Origin: DASTCC01 sp035711465
Lineage (GTDB): Bacteria > Acidobacteriota > Vicinamibacteria > Vicinamibacterales > SCN-69-37
DNA: 9,676 nucleotides
NCBI GenBank assembly: GCA_035711465.1
Contig: DASTCC010000203.1
Location: 1 to 9,676 of the forward strand
Direction of reading: 5' to 3'
Below the pieces are notes generated by a model, which searched no databases, was not told where the DNA came from, and was given only the letters and a program-made list of their open reading frames with translations. Of the stretch, positions 7,264 to 9,676 are shown in pieces. Within the stretch, counting starts at the first letter, position 1, and each line of letters begins with the position of its first letter. The position numbers and the translations under genes were made by a program.

Positions 7264-7279
7264 GATTCGGCGAATCTTA
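7264..7279 (-). promoter_or_regulatory. Palindrome GATTCGGCGAATC and putative -10 of the regulator gene
   Basis: GATTCG-G-CGAATC at 7264-7276 is a perfect 6-bp inverted repeat around one base, 5 nt upstream of the regulator ATG. It overlaps TAAGAT (minus strand, 7274-7279, 4 of 6 matches to TATAAT). It is a candidate operator in the divergent region shared with the NTF2-like gene. The remaining divergent sequence (7280-7333) is GC-rich and shows no convincing promoter for the plus-strand gene. Confidence 0.4.
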
Positions 7280-7333
7280 ACAGAACCTTCAGGACGCGCC
7301 CGCCCGCCGCCGTACATGCTGGGCGCAGATCAC

Positions 7334-7338
7334 GGAGG
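7334..7338 (+). promoter_or_regulatory. Shine-Dalgarno GGAGG of the NTF2-like gene
   Basis: GGAGG lies 7 nt before the ATG at 7346 and decides that start over upstream in-frame codons, which lie inside the regulator gene. TCAC-GGAG-GTGA (7330-7341) is a small inverted repeat that would place most of the Shine-Dalgarno in a 4-nt loop. The stem is too short to claim as a control element. Confidence 0.8.
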
Positions 7339-7345
7339 TGAACGC

Positions 7346-7759
7346 ATGAGTCCGAACGCCGCAACGAAGCAGGACATTCTCGATCTCGAAGCCAGACTCA
7401 CCCTGGCCACGCAGCACATCGACGTCGACACGCTCGATGGCCTCTACGCCGACGACATCATCTTCACCGGCGTCACCGGCGCTGTCTGCGACAAGCGATC
7501 GGTGATGGACGAAGCGCGCCGCGGCGCCGCCGAGCGCGCCAAGGCTGCCTCAGCCAGCGCGCCCGCCGTCGTCGGCTACGAGAAGGACGACATCGTCGTC
7601 GCGCCGCACGACGGCATGGCCGTCACGAGCTTCCGATTCGGCGTGACGATCCGCGCCGAGGGCAAGGAAGTCGTCCGCCGGTATCGGACGACGAATGTGT
7701 GGGCGAAGCGCGCGGGATCCTGGCAGGTCGTCGCCGCGCATACCGCGGCGCTAGGCTAG
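7346..7759 (+). CDS. Small NTF2/SnoaL-like protein (DUF4440-type)
   Basis: This 137-residue protein is read as a single-domain cone-fold member of the NTF2-like superfamily. Supporting features are an N-terminal amphipathic helix (KQDILDLEARLTLATQHIDV) and then LDGLYADDIIFTGVTGAVCDK, the usual 'LYADDfxxtg..G' start of the sheet. There follow DGMAVTSFRFGVTIRAEGKE and the family-typical ending RYRTTNVWAKRAGSWQVVAAHT. Length fits a full domain. There is no signal peptide or membrane segment, so it is probably cytoplasmic. Relatives include small-molecule binders, ketosteroid-isomerase-like enzymes and many with no known role, so function cannot be set. The start is fixed by GGAGG at 7334-7338; a longer open frame from 7046 is out-of-frame shadow of the regulator gene. 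It is divergent from the regulator and converges with the second kinase gene, 42 nt away. Confidence 0.9.
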   Translation: MSPNAATKQDILDLEARLTLATQHIDVDTLDGLYADDIIFTGVTGAVCDKRSVMDEARRGAAERAKAASASAPAVVGYEKDDIVVAPHDGMAVTSFRFGVTIRAEGKEVVRRYRTTNVWAKRAGSWQVVAAHTAALG

Positions 7760-7804
7760 CGCGCCACGACCTCGCCAGCCGCCATGTGAGGTTCGATCGC
7801 GCTA
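7757..7804. terminator. Stem-loop spanning two convergent stop codons
   Basis: TAGCGCG (7757-7763) pairs perfectly with CGCGCTA (7798-7804), and inside it ACCTC (7769-7773) pairs with GAGGT (7788-7792). The outer stem contains the TAG stops of both flanking genes, so three of its seven pairs are forced by the use of TAG on both strands. There is no T tract on either side. It is a possible bidirectional transcript end, but weakly supported. Confidence 0.3.
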
Positions 7805-9676
7805 CCGCCCGCGCCTGAGCGCGCCCTTCATGACGACGATGTCGGAGTAGATGGGACCGCCGCGGATGATCACCGCGTGCTCGCCGTCCGGCATGACATC
7901 GAGCCTGCCGCCGTCGCGCGGCACCGAAAAGAGCGTTCGCCTCGATGTCAACACCGGGCCGCGCGGGCCGACGTCGATCGCGGCAACGCTGTCACCGTCG
8001 TTGTAATACAACGTCGACCCGTTTCGATTCCAGCGAATCGGCCGGCCGCCGCGGGTCGAGACCTGCACGAACGCGGTCAGATCCGTGAGCGGCGCGACCC
8101 GCGCCTCGGCGGTGCCGGACGCCGTCGTCTGGTACGCGAGCCATCGGCCGTCGGGCGACGGCGTCGGCAACTCCTCCGCCACCGGAGTCGCGAGCCGCAC
8201 CACCGGCCTGGCGGCCGCCTCGCCGATCGTCACCGACATGAGATCTTCCTGCGCCTGATTGGACTGATAAGCGCTGTAGAACAACGTGCGGCCATCGCCG
8301 GACACGCCACCAGGATAGGCGTCCCATTGCGCCGGAATGGGCTCGGTCTTCCCGCTTCCGTCGGTCAGCACGCTCCACAGGCTGGTGGTCCGCTGGTCGG
8401 GGTCGATCCGAAACTGCGCAAAGACAATGCGCTTGCCGTCGGGCATCCAGCGCGATCCGATCGTGTCGTCGAGGTAGGTCACCTGCGTCATCGCGCCGGT
8501 GTCGAGCGTCAGCGTCCAGAGAGTGCGTCGCGCGCCTTCCCAGCGCCCGAGCGCGAGGCGACGACCGTCCGGTGACGCGGTCGGCCACAGCCAGGCGCCT
8601 TGAGGAACGCGGAGGTCGCGCTCCGCGCCCGAACGATCGACGATCACGACGCGGCGTTCCGATCGCGGCAAGCCGGCGATATAGAACACGTCTCCCGCCG
8701 CGCTCGCAGCCGCCGGCGTGGCATACCGGACTGGCACGTCGCGCGACAACACCGTGACGTCGCCGCTGACGGTGGCCGTCGCCTCGTCGAACGGCGCGGC
8801 GGCGATCGACCAGGTTGAGCTCTCCTGTCGGGAGAACAGCAGATGCCCCGTCGGCGTGAGTCTGGCATCCCAGCCGGTGAGCAGCTTGCGCAGCTCGCCG
8901 TCCCTCTCGCGCACGGCGATCTGATTCTCGCCGCCGATCATCATCGATACCAGCAGCCGGCCGTTCGGGAGGCTCTCCGCACGGGTGACGTAGGCGTGAG
9001 GACCGAACGAGATGGTGTCCACTGGTCCGCCGTTGGCCGACACCGATTGGATCGCGTCGTTCCGGAGCGACGGGTAGCGAATCCGATTGTCCGCTCCCCA
9101 GGTGAGGTTGATGAAGTAGTCGTTGCCCTCGGTGATCTGCGCTGGAGTTCCCCCCTGCGTCGGGATCTTCATCAAGGCCGAGTCCGTCCGGAACGCGATC
9201 CACCTGCCGTCAGGAGAGAAGACCGGAGCGGACGCGCCGACAGGAACGCCCGCGATCGGCGACAGCTCGAGCGCGGACATGTGCCGCAGCCAGAGCTTGC
9301 CGGAATCCTGATCGACGATCACGAGCATCGTCCCATCCGGGGACACCGCGAATCGATCGGTGAGCGTGTTCAGGCTTGGAACGCCGACGCCCAGCGTGGC
9401 GGCGACGTAGGTCCCTCTCGCCGGGCTCGGTGATTCCAGGCGCGAGGCTCGCCACCAGCCCGACGCCGCCGCGATCGTCATGAGGACGAGCGCGCCACCC
9501 ATCATGGTCAGGGCCGTTGCCCGACGCGGCGTCGTTGCGTGCGCATGCTGATCGTCGGGCGGAGAGGGCCTCGCGGCCTCATCGAGATCGAGGCGAGCGT
9601 CGGCAATCGCGGCCAGGCGCTGCTTCGGGTTCTTGTCGAGGCAGCGCCGCAACAGCCGGCGCAGCGCAGCCGGAGT
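7802..9676 (-). CDS. Second Ser/Thr kinase with propeller sensor (N-terminus outside window)
   Basis: The frame is open through the right edge, so this gene is partial; 624 residues are visible. The first visible residues, TPAALRRLLRRCLDKNPKQR followed by LAAIADARLDLDEA, match the end of the kinase domain of the complete kinase at 2045-4675 (TPRAVRAVLKKCLQKDPRLR, then DARLDLDA). They correspond to the helix holding the invariant Arg of subdomain XI. A His/Asp-rich linker and one membrane helix follow (nucleotides about 9455-9517). About 540 residues come next with repeated SPDG-type turns (SPDGTMLVIV, SPDGRWIAF, SPDGRRLAL, MPDGKRIVF, SGDGRTLFYS, SPDGRWLAYQ), read as a PD40/TolB-like beta-propeller facing outwards. 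By comparison with the other kinase, about 250 catalytic residues lie beyond the edge, so activity cannot be judged. It converges with the NTF2-like gene. Its ligand and targets are unknown. Confidence 0.92.
   Translation of the reverse strand, partial: TPAALRRLLRRCLDKNPKQRLAAIADARLDLDEAARPSPPDDQHAHATTPRRATALTMMGGALVLMTIAAASGWWRASRLESPSPARGTYVAATLGVGVPSLNTLTDRFAVSPDGTMLVIVDQDSGKLWLRHMSALELSPIAGVPVGASAPVFSPDGRWIAFRTDSALMKIPTQGGTPAQITEGNDYFINLTWGADNRIRYPSLRNDAIQSVSANGGPVDTISFGPHAYVTRAESLPNGRLLVSMMIGGENQIAVRERDGELRKLLTGWDARLTPTGHLLFSRQESSTWSIAAAPFDEATATVSGDVTVLSRDVPVRYATPAAASAAGDVFYIAGLPRSERRVVIVDRSGAERDLRVPQGAWLWPTASPDGRRLALGRWEGARRTLWTLTLDTGAMTQVTYLDDTIGSRWMPDGKRIVFAQFRIDPDQRTTSLWSVLTDGSGKTEPIPAQWDAYPGGVSGDGRTLFYSAYQSNQAQEDLMSVTIGEAAARPVVRLATPVAEELPTPSPDGRWLAYQTTASGTAEARVAPLTDLTAFVQVSTRGGRPIRWNRNGSTLYYNDGDSVAAIDVGPRGPVLTSRRTLFSVPRDGGRLDVMPDGEHAVIIRGGPIYSDIVVMKGALRRGR

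Noticed and set aside
7046..7345. N-terminal extension of the NTF2-like protein
   Set aside because: It lies antisense to the regulator's winged-helix region; the ATG at 7346 has a GGAGG and gives a full-length domain.
7992..9203. Minus-strand open frame of 403 codons overlapping the second kinase
   Set aside because: It is the same strand in another frame; the product is Arg-rich and lacks the SPDG-type repeats that the real frame shows.
1..9676. Mobile element, CRISPR array, tRNA/rRNA or phage signature
   Set aside because: No transposase, integrase, direct-repeat array, tRNA-like cloverleaf or rRNA segment was seen, and base composition looks even across the window.

Overview
This 9.7-kb window is GC-rich chromosomal DNA, most likely from a soil-type Acidobacteriota, with class Vicinamibacteria the best guess. 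The guess rests on gene style: Ser/Thr kinases starting MSLTPGTRLG with a C-terminal SPDG-repeat propeller, a winged-helix/TPR regulator without a membrane segment, and a secreted creatininase-fold protein. No marker gene is present, so the taxonomy is inference. I see no tRNA, rRNA, CRISPR, insertion sequence, phage gene or attachment site.

Layout. Positions 1-2025 (+) hold the end of an unrecognised protein built from a duplicated domain (5' end outside the window), followed 25 nt later by an exported creatininase-superfamily protein with a good Shine-Dalgarno. Positions 2045-7258 (-) hold, in transcription order, a winged-helix/TPR transcriptional regulator (5954-7258), an AI-2E/YdiK-type membrane permease (4798-5871) and a complete transmembrane Ser/Thr kinase with a propeller sensor (2045-4675). 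Positions 7346-7759 (+) hold a small NTF2/SnoaL-like (DUF4440-type) protein, divergent from the regulator. Positions 7802-9676 (-) hold the C-terminal two thirds of a second kinase-propeller protein, whose catalytic domain lies mostly beyond the right edge.

How the parts may work together. The region is dominated by signalling: two membrane kinases with non-cytoplasmic propellers and one DNA-binding regulator with a TPR surface. No shared pathway can be demonstrated. The regulator and the NTF2-like gene share an 87-nt divergent region with a perfect 13-bp dyad beside the regulator start, so autoregulation or joint regulation is plausible.

The most noteworthy points are: (1) three minus-strand genes with no Shine-Dalgarno but a -10-like hexamer 12-15 nt before ATG, suggesting very short or leaderless mRNAs, against two plus-strand genes with GGAGG; (2) two perfect dyads overlapping these putative -10 elements; (3) a creatininase-fold protein that appears to lack several canonical metal ligands and carries a signal peptide; (4) a tandemly duplicated domain in the first protein. 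I do not see a clear-cut new defence, mobile or biosynthetic system. Almost all of the window is coding, and no gene-free stretch exceeds about 125 nt.
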